From: Aquamicrobium sp.
GTDB lineage: Bacteria; Pseudomonadota; Alphaproteobacteria; Rhizobiales; Rhizobiaceae
DNA: 64,000 nucleotides
Direction: 5' to 3'
Assembly (NCBI RefSeq): GCF_023954335.1
Contig: NZ_JAMLIE010000003.1
Span: 297,001 to 361,000, forward strand
Within the stretch, counting starts at the first letter, position 1. The number at the start of each line of letters is the position of its first letter. The notes below the pieces were generated by a model. That model had not been told where the DNA came from, did no database searches, and saw only the letters and a list, made by a program, of their open reading frames with translations. Position numbers and translations under genes: made by a program. Below, piece after piece: positions 24,789 to 35,681 of this stretch.

Positions 24789-25697
24789 ATGGCCCAGACG
24801 CTACCCAGCATCGTCTCCGGAGAAGGCGGCCTGTCCCGCTATCTCGAGGAGATCAGACGATTTCCCATGCTCCAGCCGCAGGAAGAGTACATGCTCGCCA
24901 AGCGGTATCAGGAGCACGACGACACCGACGCCGCCCACAAGCTCGTCACCAGCCATCTGCGGCTGGTGGCCAAGATCGCCATGGGCTATCGCGGCTACGG
25001 CCTGCCGATCGGCGAGGTGATTTCCGAAGGCAATGTCGGCCTGATGCAGGCCGTGAAGAAGTTCGAGCCGGAGCGCGGCTTCCGGCTGGCCACCTATGCG
25101 ATGTGGTGGATCAAGGCCTCGATCCAGGAATACATCCTGCGCTCGTGGAGCCTCGTCAAGATGGGCACCACGGCCAACCAGAAGCGGCTGTTCTTCAACC
25201 TGCGCAAGGTGAAGGGCAAGATCCAGGCGCTCGACGACGGCGACCTGAAGCCCGAGCAGATCGCCGAGATCGCGACGCGGCTCAACGTGTCGGAGGAGGA
25301 GGTCGTGTCGATGAACCGCCGCCTTTCCGGCGATGCCTCGCTCAACGCGCCGATCCGCGCCTCGGAAGGCGAATCCGGCGAGTGGCAGGACTGGCTGGTC
25401 GACGACAGCCAGAGCCAGGAGCAGACGCTGATCGAGCAGGACGAACTGGACAACCGCCGCGGCATGCTGGCGGATGCCATGGCCGTGCTCAACGAGCGCG
25501 AGCGCCGCATCTTCGAGGCGCGCCGCCTGTCGGACGACCCGATGACGCTGGAAGACCTGTCGAGCGAGTTCGGCATCAGCCGCGAGCGCGTGCGCCAGAT
25601 CGAGGTCCGCGCCTTCGAGAAGGTGCAGGACGCGGTCAAGGCCGCCGCCCGCCGTCAGGCGCAGGCCCTGCGCACCATTGAGGCCGAGCCGGCGTAA
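24789..25697 (+). CDS. rpoH: RNA polymerase heat-shock sigma factor RpoH
   Basis: 302 residues of sigma-32 type. Region 2 contains GNVGLMQAVKKFEPERGFRLATYAMWWIKASIQEY-type sequence with the RpoH box NQKRLFFNLRK just after it. Region 4 is seen in RIFEARRLSDDPMTLEDLSSEFGISRERVRQIE. It directs transcription of chaperone and protease genes, likely including ftsH in this window. A GAGGGAGGG site precedes the ATG. The 260-base upstream gap probably holds its own promoters; I could not assign one with confidence. A strong hairpin terminator follows. Confidence 0.95.
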   Translation: MAQTLPSIVSGEGGLSRYLEEIRRFPMLQPQEEYMLAKRYQEHDDTDAAHKLVTSHLRLVAKIAMGYRGYGLPIGEVISEGNVGLMQAVKKFEPERGFRLATYAMWWIKASIQEYILRSWSLVKMGTTANQKRLFFNLRKVKGKIQALDDGDLKPEQIAEIATRLNVSEEEVVSMNRRLSGDASLNAPIRASEGESGEWQDWLVDDSQSQEQTLIEQDELDNRRGMLADAMAVLNERERRIFEARRLSDDPMTLEDLSSEFGISRERVRQIEVRAFEKVQDAVKAAARRQAQALRTIEAEPA

Positions 25698-25727
25698 GCG
25701 CAAGGCGGGCAGCGACCGCAACCAACG

Positions 25728-25760
25728 AAAAAGCCGCCGCGAATCTCGCGGCGGCTTTTT
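25728..25760. terminator. bidirectional terminator after rpoH
   Basis: AAAAA, a GCCGCCGCG stem, a short loop, the matching CGCGGCGGC and TTTTT. The flanking A- and T-runs make it work in both directions, for rpoH from the left and the membrane protein gene from the right. Confidence 0.88.
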
Positions 25761-25798
25761 GATTCGTGATAGGAATTCCCCGGGAAAGCCCGGCCGGC

Positions 25799-27508
25799 TC
25801 AGCCGCTGCCCAGCTCGTTCCACGCCTTCAGCGCGTCCTGGAACACGCGCTCGCCCGGAATGCCCTTCTCCATCGACAGGAGCGCGCGGCGGCCCGACTG
25901 GTAGACGATGGGAATGTCGAGCCAGCTCTGGCGCTGCAGCAGCTCGAGATTGACCCGCTCCTCGGCCGGCGCGTCGCTCAGCGCGATGAGGAAGAAGCCG
26001 TCGGCGATCTTGGCCGGAATGCCGATCAGCGGATTGCCGGGCGCCTGCTCGGTGTCCTTGAAGGCGATGCGCGACACGTTGGAGATCGAGCCGCCCTCGA
26101 AACCGTCGGGGGTGAGGAAGATCATCTCGACGATGTGGCTGGCCGGCAGGGTCGCGTCGCCGTTGCGGCGGATGGTCATGCGCAGCTGCACGTCCTTGGC
26201 GGGGATCGTCGCCTCGGCGCGGATCGCCGGCTCGGGCGGCAGGTCGCCGCCGGGCGATTCCTGCACCAGCGACCAGGCGATGGACCCGACCTCTGCCGAC
26301 CCTTCGGCGGCGCTGGTCCGCTCCTCGTAGAAGATCGCCCTCTGGCCGACCGCGACCGCGGCCGGCTGCGTCGCCTCGGGCTGCGCCGGCTGCTCCGGTT
26401 CCTGCGCGGCCGTCGCGGCGGGCGGGGTCTCGCCCGGCGCGGGCTCGCCCTGCGCAGGCCCGGTCGCGTCGGGCCCAGTCACACCGGGCCCAGTCACACC
26501 GGGCCCAGCCGCGATGGGCCCGGCGTCCGGCTGCGCCGCCACGGGCGGCTGCCCGGGCTGGACGGCGGTGGCGACTGAGCTGCCCTCGCCGATGCCGGGC
26601 TGTCCCCCGGCCGGACCTTCATCGACCTCGCTGCCATCGGCCAGCAGGCGCTGGGTGAACTTTTCCGGCACGCCGGCCGCCGGCTGGTCCGGCTCAGCGG
26701 CGGGCTCTGGCGCGGCTGCTTCCTGCGCGGGCGGCGGGGTCTCTTCGACCTCGGCCTCCGGCGGCGTCTGCGTCAGGTCCTCGGCCGTGGTCGCGGCAGG
26801 CTCGGTCCCCGTCCCGGGCGTCTCCGGCGCCTCGGCCACCGTCGTGGCAGGACCGCCGAGGAGCCCGCTCCACCAGACATAGCCGCCCCCGGCCAGCGCC
26901 AGCGCGGCAAGGCCGAGCGCGGCGATGAGGCCGGCGCGGCCTTTCTTGCTTTCCTCCACCGGCGCGGCGCGACGCGGCGCGGCGGCATTGCCGGCGAGCC
27001 GCTCGCCGGCCGGCGCGTGAAGCATGTCGATGGCCGGATCGTCGGCGCGCGGACGGGCGGGCCTGGCCGCACCCGCGTCGATGGAGACCGAAGGCGCATC
27101 CGGTTTGCCGGCGGGCTGCCCTGCGTCATGGCCCGGCGCGTCCGCGGCCGGCTGCGCGCGCGGCATGGCGGAACCCTGGGGAGCGGAAGCCTGCGGGGCG
27201 GAAATCGGCGGCGTCACCGTCACGGGCGTCGCCACGACCGGCTTGTCGAAATCGGCGAGGACGGTCTCGAGATCGTCCTCGATGTCGGGCACGGCCGGCT
27301 CGGCGAACTCGGCGCGCACGGTGGCGATCGCCTCCTCCAGCGCCTGCTTCTGCTTCTCGATCAGGGCGGCCGGCGGCGGCGGCTCGATCGCCTTGAGCTT
27401 GGCCTCGATGGTGGCGCGGGCCTTGTCGAAGACCTTTTCGCGCATCTCGGGCGATGTATCGCCCAAGCCGCCGATGGTCTTCCTGAGAACCGCTACGAAA
27501 TCCGCCAT
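25799..27508 (-). CDS. large Pro/Ala-rich single-pass membrane protein
   Basis: 569 residues. A helical N-terminal part (about 1-75, MADFVAVLRKTIGGLGDTSP onward) and a disordered Pro/Ala linker lead to one membrane helix (about 203-225, LIAALGLAALALAGGGYVWW). A second long Pro/Glu/Ala linker contains a short GPGVT repeat. A folded C-terminal domain (about 400-569) has VGQRAIFYEERT, IVEMIFLTPDGFEGG and SQSWLDIP-like blocks. The C-terminal domain is conserved among rhizobial hypothetical proteins encoded next to purA; function is unknown. It is probably transcribed with purA. Confidence 0.8.
   Translation of the reverse strand: MADFVAVLRKTIGGLGDTSPEMREKVFDKARATIEAKLKAIEPPPPAALIEKQKQALEEAIATVRAEFAEPAVPDIEDDLETVLADFDKPVVATPVTVTPPISAPQASAPQGSAMPRAQPAADAPGHDAGQPAGKPDAPSVSIDAGAARPARPRADDPAIDMLHAPAGERLAGNAAAPRRAAPVEESKKGRAGLIAALGLAALALAGGGYVWWSGLLGGPATTVAEAPETPGTGTEPAATTAEDLTQTPPEAEVEETPPPAQEAAAPEPAAEPDQPAAGVPEKFTQRLLADGSEVDEGPAGGQPGIGEGSSVATAVQPGQPPVAAQPDAGPIAAGPGVTGPGVTGPDATGPAQGEPAPGETPPAATAAQEPEQPAQPEATQPAAVAVGQRAIFYEERTSAAEGSAEVGSIAWSLVQESPGGDLPPEPAIRAEATIPAKDVQLRMTIRRNGDATLPASHIVEMIFLTPDGFEGGSISNVSRIAFKDTEQAPGNPLIGIPAKIADGFFLIALSDAPAEERVNLELLQRQSWLDIPIVYQSGRRALLSMEKGIPGERVFQDALKAWNELGSG
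26473..26515 (-). repeat. short tandem repeat in the linker of the membrane protein
   Basis: Fifteen-base units around CACCGGGCCCAGT repeat at least twice with a diverged third copy, encoding GPGVTGPGVTGPDATGP on the minus strand. It lies in a disordered linker, so copy number may vary between strains. Confidence 0.6.
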
Positions 27509-27570
27509 GCCCTGTCCTGCCTCTGATGTGTCCCGGCGGCCGCGTCGGCCGGCCGGAACGTTTGTCGAAC

Positions 27571-28869
<1,299 letters not shown>

Positions 28870-29066
28870 GGAAACAATCCTCTTTTCCTGTAGCCGGGCG
28901 CACCGGCCCGGAAAAACGACAGGCCTCTATAGCCGCATGCGCGCCGTTGCGCGACCCCGTAAACGCCCGATATCACGGGTTCCGCCATGGGCTCGCGGCC
29001 GAAGGGCCGGCGGCTGGCGGGCTGTGGCACATTTACATGCCGCGCCGGGCGGACTAAGCCGCGACG

Positions 29067-29969
29067 ATGTTCCGCAACGCCTACGTCCTCCTGCTGCTCA
29101 CCACCCTGTTCTGGGCCGGCAACGCCGTCGCCGGCAAGCTCGCCGTCGGCCACGTCTCACCGATGACGCTGACGACGCTGCGCTGGGGGCTCGCCACCCT
29201 CGTCATGCTGGCCATCGGCCTGCCGCGGCTGCGCCAGGACTGGCCGGTCGTACGGCGCAACCTCCTCCTGCTGACCGCGCTCGGCGCGGCGGGGTTCTCG
29301 GTGTTCAACGCGCTGCAATATTCGGCGCTGCTCTTCACCACCGCGATCAACATCTCCATCGAGCAGGCGGCGATGCCGATGCTGGTGTTCGTCGCCAACT
29401 TCCTCGTCTACCGCGCCGGCGTCGCGCCGGGGCAGGTCATCGGCTTCACGCTGTCGCTCTTCGGGGTCGTGCTGACGGCGACCCATGGCGACCCGACGCG
29501 CCTTGCCGCGCTCGACCTGAACCGGGGCGACGCGCTGATGCTGCTCGCCATCGTCATCTATGCCGGCTACACGGTGGCGTTGCGCGCCAAGCCGGCGATC
29601 CATTGGCAGAGCCTGATGATCGTCCTGTGCGGCTCCGCCTTCGTCGTGTCGCTGCCCCTCCTGCTGTGGGAGGGGCTTTCCGGCGACATCATCCTGCCCG
29701 ACGCGCGCGGATGGACCATCGCCGTCTATACGGCGCTGTTCCCCTCGGTGCTGTCGCAGGCCTTCTACATCCGCGGCGTCGAGCTGATCGGCGCCAACCG
29801 GGCCGGCCTGTTCATCAACATGGTGCCGATCTTCGGCACGCTGTTGTCGATCCTGATCCTCGGCGAGGCGTTCCAGCTCTATCACGCCGCTGCGATGGTA
29901 ATGGTGCTCGGCGGCATCTGGCTCGCCGAGCACAGCGGCCGCAAGCACGCGGCCGCGCAGAAGGGCTGA
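29067..29969 (+). CDS. DMT-superfamily (EamA) transporter
   Basis: 300 residues with ten predicted membrane helices in two EamA domains. It opens with LLLLTTLFWAGNAVAGKLAVG and has the paired LRWGLA and GANRAGLFINMVPIFGTLLSI segments typical of the RhaT/YdcZ-like branch. Substrate is unknown. It is divergent from purA and convergent with serA. It is only distantly similar to the transporter at 815-1711. Confidence 0.88.
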   Translation: MFRNAYVLLLLTTLFWAGNAVAGKLAVGHVSPMTLTTLRWGLATLVMLAIGLPRLRQDWPVVRRNLLLLTALGAAGFSVFNALQYSALLFTTAINISIEQAAMPMLVFVANFLVYRAGVAPGQVIGFTLSLFGVVLTATHGDPTRLAALDLNRGDALMLLAIVIYAGYTVALRAKPAIHWQSLMIVLCGSAFVVSLPLLLWEGLSGDIILPDARGWTIAVYTALFPSVLSQAFYIRGVELIGANRAGLFINMVPIFGTLLSILILGEAFQLYHAAAMVMVLGGIWLAEHSGRKHAAAQKG

Positions 29970-30002
29970 GCCGGGCGACGCTCTCCGCCGCCCGGAGCGC
30001 GG

Positions 30003-31601
30003 TCAGGCCGCGACGTCGAAATGCAGCGGCTTGGCCGAATCGATCCGGGCCTCGGCGCGCAGCGCCTCGAGCACGGCTCCCGGCACCGGCGCGTCGAGAT
30101 AGAGCAGCGCCAGCGCGTCGCCCCCGGCCTTGTCGCGGCCGAGCTGGAAGTTGGCGATGTTGACCCCGTGCGTGCCGCAGATCGTGCCGAGCAGGCCGAT
30201 GATGCCGGGCACGTCCCTGTTGGTGGTGTAGAGCATGTGCTCCCCCACCTCGGCGTCGAGGTTGATGCCCTTGATCTGGATGAAGCGCGGCTTGCCGTCG
30301 GAGAAGACGGTGCCGGCGATCGCGCGGGTGCGCAGGGCCGTCTTGACGGTGAGCTTGATGTAGCCGTCGAACACGCCCGACTTGTCGCGCTTGATCTCGG
30401 ACAGGATCACGCCGCGCTCCTTGGCCATGATCGGCGCCGAGACCATGTTGACGTCCGCGACCTGCGGCCGGATCAGGCCGGCGAGCGCCGCGCTGGTCAG
30501 CGCGCGGGTGTTCATCTCGGCGGTGGCGCCGTCGAACAGGATCTCGACCTCCTGGATCGGCTCCTCCGTCACCTGGCCGACGAAGGCGCCGAGCACCTCG
30601 GCCAGCTTGATGAACGGCTTGAGCCGCGGCGCTTCCTCGGCGGTGATCGAGGGCATGTTGATGGCGTTCGACACCGCGCCCTTGACCAGATAGTCGGCCA
30701 TCTGCTCGGCAACCTGGAGCGCGACGTTCTCCTGCGCCTCGGTGGTGGCGGCGCCCAGATGCGGCGTGCAGACGACGTTCTCCATGCCGAAGAGCGGGCT
30801 GTCGGTGGCCGGCTCGACCTCGAACACGTCGATGCCGGCGCCCGCGACCTTGCCGCTCTTCAGCGCCTCGATCAGGTCGGCCTCGACGATCAGCCCGCCG
30901 CGCGCGCAGTTGATGATGCGCACGCCGTCCTTCATCTTCGCGAACGCGTCCTTGTTGACGATGCCGCGCGTCTTGTCGGTCATCGGCGTGTGCAGGGTGA
31001 TGAAGTCGGCGCGGGCGAAGATGTCGTCGAGCTCGACCTTCTCGACGCCAAGCTCCTGCGCCCGGCCTTCCGACAGGAACGGGTCGTAGGCGATGACCCG
31101 CATCTTGAGGCCGATGCCGCGCGCGGCGACGATGGAGCCGATATTTCCGCAGCCGATGACGCCGAGCGTCTTGCCGGTGATCTCGACGCCCATGAAGCGG
31201 TTCTTCTCCCACTTGCCGGCATGGGTCGAGGCGTTGGCCTCGGGAAGTTGGCGGGCGACCGCGAACATCAGCGCGATGGCGTGCTCGGCCGTGGTGATCG
31301 AGTTGCCGAACGGCGTGTTCATGACGATGATGCCGCGCCGCGAGGCGGCGGGGATGTCGACATTGTCGACGCCGATGCCGGCGCGGCCGATCACGCGCAA
31401 CTTCGTGGCGGCGGCGATGACCTTCTCCGTCACCTTGGTCGCGGAGCGGATGGCGAGGCCATCATACTGGCCGATCACCTCGAGGAGCTTTTCCTTGTCC
31501 TTGCCGAGATCGGGCAGGTAGTCGACCTCGACGCCGCGATCCTTGAAGATCTGGACTGCGGTGGGGGAAAGCTTGTCGGAAACGAGCACGCGGGGCGCCA
31601 T
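30003..31601 (-). CDS. serA: D-3-phosphoglycerate dehydrogenase
   Basis: 532 residues, the long SerA type. The order is substrate domain, NAD-binding domain (LGVIGCGNIGSIVA), catalytic His in CTPHLGAATTEAQENV, an intervening allosteric substrate-binding domain, and a C-terminal ACT domain (RDVPGIIGLLGTI). It commits 3-phosphoglycerate to serine synthesis and is usually inhibited by serine through the C-terminal domains. I chose ATG 31601 because an AAGGAGG site lies five bases upstream; the longer frame adds six residues. It is downstream of serC, 79 bases away, probably the same operon. Confidence 0.95.
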   Translation of the reverse strand: MAPRVLVSDKLSPTAVQIFKDRGVEVDYLPDLGKDKEKLLEVIGQYDGLAIRSATKVTEKVIAAATKLRVIGRAGIGVDNVDIPAASRRGIIVMNTPFGNSITTAEHAIALMFAVARQLPEANASTHAGKWEKNRFMGVEITGKTLGVIGCGNIGSIVAARGIGLKMRVIAYDPFLSEGRAQELGVEKVELDDIFARADFITLHTPMTDKTRGIVNKDAFAKMKDGVRIINCARGGLIVEADLIEALKSGKVAGAGIDVFEVEPATDSPLFGMENVVCTPHLGAATTEAQENVALQVAEQMADYLVKGAVSNAINMPSITAEEAPRLKPFIKLAEVLGAFVGQVTEEPIQEVEILFDGATAEMNTRALTSAALAGLIRPQVADVNMVSAPIMAKERGVILSEIKRDKSGVFDGYIKLTVKTALRTRAIAGTVFSDGKPRFIQIKGINLDAEVGEHMLYTTNRDVPGIIGLLGTICGTHGVNIANFQLGRDKAGGDALALLYLDAPVPGAVLEALRAEARIDSAKPLHFDVAA

Positions 31602-31680
31602 GGTGGCCTCCTTCGTCATTCAGGTCTGAAATTCAGCGGGTGGAGGAGGAGCCGCCGGGAACGGCGGCCCCGAAGAACGA

Positions 31681-32856
<1,176 letters not shown>

Positions 32857-32876
32857 AGCGGTTCTACCCTTTCAGA

Positions 32877-32918
32877 TAGCACGCCTCTCGTTGGGGAGAG
32901 GTGGCCCGCTGCGGGCAT
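32877..32918 (-). promoter_or_regulatory. structured serC leader (possible serC RNA motif)
   Basis: On the minus strand two hairpins precede serC: GCCCGC-A-GCGGGC (32904-32916), then CACCTCTC ... GAGAGGCGTG (32880-32903), about 25 bases before the ATG. Alphaproteobacteria carry a known cis-regulatory serC motif at this place. Position and paired hairpins fit, but I could not check the consensus in detail. Confidence 0.4.
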
Positions 32919-32949
32919 TACCGGAACTCCCCGAAAACCGCAAGAGACA

Positions 32950-33805
32950 AAAGAAGTTGCGATGCAGGTTCTTGCAGGACCGTGCAGAACGAAGCTGGAA
33001 CGCGCCAGCAGAAGTGGCACAAAACTGACACAAGCAGTTCGCCGTCTGTTCGCACTATAGCAGGGTCAGAAAAGCGAACCGCCGCCCCGACTGGCATCGG
33101 GAGCGGCGGCAACAAGTCAGGAAAGCACAGCGGCACTTTCGACGGAAATTTCTACCATGAGAGCGGTCCCGCTGCAATCCGCGCAGGCCGCTGGTATGCG
33201 GAAAACCGCTATACCTGCCCGCGTCCTGTCGTGCCGGCGCTCAGGCGCATGTTCGGCCTGTCGGCGTTGGAAGCTGTCCAGGCGATCCGCGTGGCGAATG
33301 GGGTGCCGCGATGAGCGCGCCCATACAAGTCAGCGCCGCGCTGCTCAACTCGCGGCTGGTCAAAAACGCTCCCTCCAATCCCGAGCTGATCACCGGCTAT
33401 GCTTCCGGCGAGATCGTCACGCGCGCGGCGCGGCCGATCATCAACCTCGCCATGCGCCGGTTTCAGGGTCGGTTCACGCGGCCACGGCCGCAGCGATCGC
33501 CCGATCGGGAAAAATCCATCCATCGTCGTCGGACCCTCGCGGCAACCTGGCCCATGCCTCCCGTCATGGCCGGCATGCTCACGACCAGCCAAGTCGCCTA
33601 TCCGACCGTAACGGGCAGTTCTGTCAAATCGGCATTCCGCCTTGCAATCGGCGCGCGTAATCCCTACGTTGCAGCCATCGAACTTTGCGACGAACTTCTA
33701 TTTGCGCCCAGGCGCACACGATCTTCCTTTCAATTTCGACATCCGCAACGCGTGGCACAATTCCATGCGTGCAACTTCAGTTATTCCGGTTTGAAAGGAA
33801 TTATC
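32950..33805. other. about 850 bases without a convincing gene
   Basis: Between serC and the cold-shock gene no frame has clear family character. Three things are visible: a CCGCCGC/GCGGCGG hairpin near 33080-33112; a short open stretch ending at 33314 whose last residues (ALRRMFGLSALEAVQAIRVAN) look protein-like but lack a good start; and an ATGA-linked frame from 33311 that soon loses protein character. The bases before 33806 are probably the long 5' leader of the cold-shock mRNA. A decayed small gene pair is possible. Confidence 0.45.
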
Positions 33806-34015
33806 ATGACTATCGGAACAGTAAAATTCTTCAACGCCACCAAGGGTTTTGGCTTCATCGCCCCGGATGAGGGCGGCGACGATGTCTTCGTCCATATCTC
33901 GGCTGTCGAGCGCGCCGGAATGCACACTCTTGTCGAGGGACAGAAGATCAGTTTCGACGCCGTCATGGACAGCCGCAAGGGCAAGACTGCGGCCGACAAT
34001 CTTCGGGCGGCGTAA
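33806..34015 (+). CDS. cold-shock protein (CspA family)
   Basis: 69 residues, a single cold-shock OB-fold domain. RNP1 is KGFGFIAPDEG and RNP2 is DVFVHIS; both nucleic-acid-binding motifs are intact. Such proteins act as RNA chaperones in cold, stress or stationary phase. A GAAAGGA site precedes ATG 33806; the longer frame upstream is not coding. A terminator follows, and the short gene and rpsU come next, a common rhizobial arrangement. Confidence 0.93.
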   Translation: MTIGTVKFFNATKGFGFIAPDEGGDDVFVHISAVERAGMHTLVEGQKISFDAVMDSRKGKTAADNLRAA

Positions 34016-34078
34016 TCAGACCGCGCTCATGGTCTTTGACCACGGATGTACTGGCATCGATCATCGCAGCGCATGGAG

Positions 34079-34103
34079 AAGGCCGGGGCTCCCCGGCCTT
34101 TTT
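34079..34103 (+). terminator. terminator after the cold-shock gene
   Basis: AAGGCCGGGG, a tiny loop, CCCCGGCC and then TTTTT. A strong intrinsic terminator about 65 bases after the stop codon. It separates the cold-shock transcript from the following gene pair. Confidence 0.88.
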
Positions 34104-34127
34104 GCTGACCGAGGAAAGGACAGCACC

Positions 34128-34331
34128 ATGGGTATCCCCGTCACGGCAGACAAGCTGTTCAAGCCGAAGCCGTCGAAAGCAGTGACGAAAGCCGATATCA
34201 CCACCCATGCAGCCCTGGCGATTATCAGGGCGGAAGCCGAGCACCGCGAAGCAGAAACAGATCGGCTTCGCAAAGCCCGCCTCGAACGGGAAGCCGTGCC
34301 GGCTTCCATCGAGGCATCCACCCCGAGCTAA
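34128..34331 (+). CDS. small conserved hypothetical protein
   Basis: 67 residues, highly charged and helical (IRAEAEHREAETDRLRKARLEREA), no membrane segment. A GAGGAAAGGA site precedes the ATG. I recognise it as a short protein often found between cold-shock and rpsU genes in Rhizobiales; its role is unknown. It ends 15 bases before rpsU and is probably co-transcribed with it. Confidence 0.75.
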   Translation: MGIPVTADKLFKPKPSKAVTKADITTHAALAIIRAEAEHREAETDRLRKARLEREAVPASIEASTPS

Positions 34332-34346
34332 GGAAAAGGAGACTTC

Positions 34347-34637
34347 GTGCAGGTACTGGTTCGCGATAACAACGTTGATCAGGCCCTTCGGGTCCTGAAG
34401 AAGAAACTGCAACGCGAAGGCGTGTTCCGTGAGATGAAGGCGCGGCGGGCTTATGAAAAGCCGTCCGAAAAGCGCGCCAGAGAGAAGGGCGAGGCTGTCC
34501 GCCGCGCGCGCAAGGCGGCAAGGAAGAATGCCCAGCGGGAAGGTCTGCTGCCTGCGCCCCGCAAAGTCGCGCGGCCACCCCGGCGTGCGCCTTCGGCACA
34601 ACCGGCCGCTGCAAACAGCCAGCCTGACAACGTCTAG
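34347..34637 (+). CDS. rpsU: 30S ribosomal protein S21
   Basis: 96 residues, with the S21 core QVLVRDNNVDQALRVLKKKL and a very basic middle part. The Pro/Ala-rich C-terminal tail is longer than in E. coli S21, as usual in alphaproteobacteria. Translation starts at GTG behind an AAGGAGA site. S21 helps 30S subunits in mRNA initiation; rhizobia often have two copies, and this one next to a cold-shock gene may be a stress form. Confidence 0.93.
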   Translation: MQVLVRDNNVDQALRVLKKKLQREGVFREMKARRAYEKPSEKRAREKGEAVRRARKAARKNAQREGLLPAPRKVARPPRRAPSAQPAAANSQPDNV

Positions 34638-34809
34638 GCCGCTTCTTCGCCCAAACGAAAGTCCCGCTGCCGAGAGGCGGCGGGGCGCGACAGCGCGCCG
34701 TCGACACGCGAAACGGCCGGACGGTCGCGCCGTGCTTGCCGGCCGCGCCACACTTGTCCGCGCGCGCCGCCTGTGGTTACGTCCAGCTTCTCCACGGAGG
34801 AACCGGATC

Positions 34810-35172
34810 ATGCGCCTGATCGCCACTCTCGCCTTTATCCTGGCCGGGCTCGGCGCCGCCTTCGCATCCGATGATCTTTCGGCGGATTTCCAGCAGGCCG
34901 ACAAGGCGCTGAACGAGACGTTCAGGCAGATCGAGCATCGCCTTGCCGACGATCCGGGCGCCAAAGGCCGGCTGGTCCACGCGCAGCGGGCCTGGATCGC
35001 TTTCCGCGATGCCGAATGCACCTTTCAGTCGAGTGGCGAAGATGGCGGCAGCGCCGCGCCCATGGTGATCATGGCATGTCGGACGGCGCTGACGGCAGAA
35101 AGAACCCGGCAGTTGGAGGCATATCTCAACTGCGAGGAAGGCGATCTGGCCTGCCCCGTGCCGTCGGAATAG
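34810..35172 (+). CDS. LprI-like (DUF1311) secreted protein
   Basis: 120 residues. A signal peptide (about residues 1-19, ending GAAFAS) is followed by a DUF1311 domain with ADKALNETFRQIEHRL and HAQRAWIAFRDAECTF. Conserved cysteines (AECTF, IMACRTA, LNCEEGDLAC) suggest two disulfides. LprI in mycobacteria inhibits lysozyme; in this family the activity is not general knowledge for proteobacteria, so only the domain is claimed. The product is periplasmic or secreted. A GGAGGAACC site precedes the ATG. Confidence 0.85.
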   Translation: MRLIATLAFILAGLGAAFASDDLSADFQQADKALNETFRQIEHRLADDPGAKGRLVHAQRAWIAFRDAECTFQSSGEDGGSAAPMVIMACRTALTAERTRQLEAYLNCEEGDLACPVPSE

Positions 35173-35287
35173 TTCTTCCTTCGATCCCGAATCGCCATGG
35201 CTCTGCCTGAACAGGCAATGACGCGACCCCTTGCCGACGCCCGCCTTCCGTGATGAACTTCCCTTGCGTCATGGGGAGGATCTGCCG

Positions 35288-35473
35288 ATGGGCAATCCGA
35301 AAGTCTCGGCAGTCGTCTGCGCCATAGCGGTCCTGTTCCTCGGCTACCGAATGTTCACCGCGACCGAAGCCCCGAGCACAGCGCTCAACCTCCTGAACTG
35401 GACGTTCCTGCTGCTTGCGCTCGTCGGCTTCGTCGGCTCGCTGGTCACGCTTGCCAAGAGCAGGAACAGGTAG
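35288..35473 (+). CDS. small two-helix membrane protein
   Basis: 61 residues with two hydrophobic segments (about 6-22 and 36-55) and a basic tail (AKSRNR). A strong GGGGAGGA site precedes the ATG, which supports real translation. I do not recognise a family. The location between the LprI-like gene and the Crp/Fnr gene gives no functional hint. Confidence 0.65.
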   Translation: MGNPKVSAVVCAIAVLFLGYRMFTATEAPSTALNLLNWTFLLLALVGFVGSLVTLAKSRNR

Positions 35474-35534
35474 CGTCCGCGACACGGTCCGGGATAACGC
35501 GCTTGCTGCCCTTCTCGCGCATCCCCGCATCATA

Positions 35535-35561
35535 GTAAGCAAATACTTACGCAATTTTGCG
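35535..35561. promoter_or_regulatory. two adjoining inverted repeats upstream of the Crp/Fnr gene
   Basis: GTAAG-N6-CTTAC (35535-35550) is followed directly by CGCAA-TT-TTGCG (35550-35561), about 120 bases upstream of the regulator. They lie in an AT-richer patch and look like operator sites, perhaps for the regulator itself. Dyads are seen; the role is inferred. Confidence 0.45.
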
Positions 35562-35681
35562 CCGCAACATTGCCGCGGCGCGCTTGCGGTTTCGCGCCAC
35601 CGTGGCAGGCTGGCCGCGCCGGGTAGCGACATTCCGCTGGCAGTGTAATCCCGGCTACTGAGACGAGGGGGAGAATTCGCT

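Noticed and set aside
33311..34015. 234-residue fusion ending in a cold-shock domain
   Set aside because: A ribosome site and the family N terminus put the cold-shock start at 33806; the upstream part lacks protein character.
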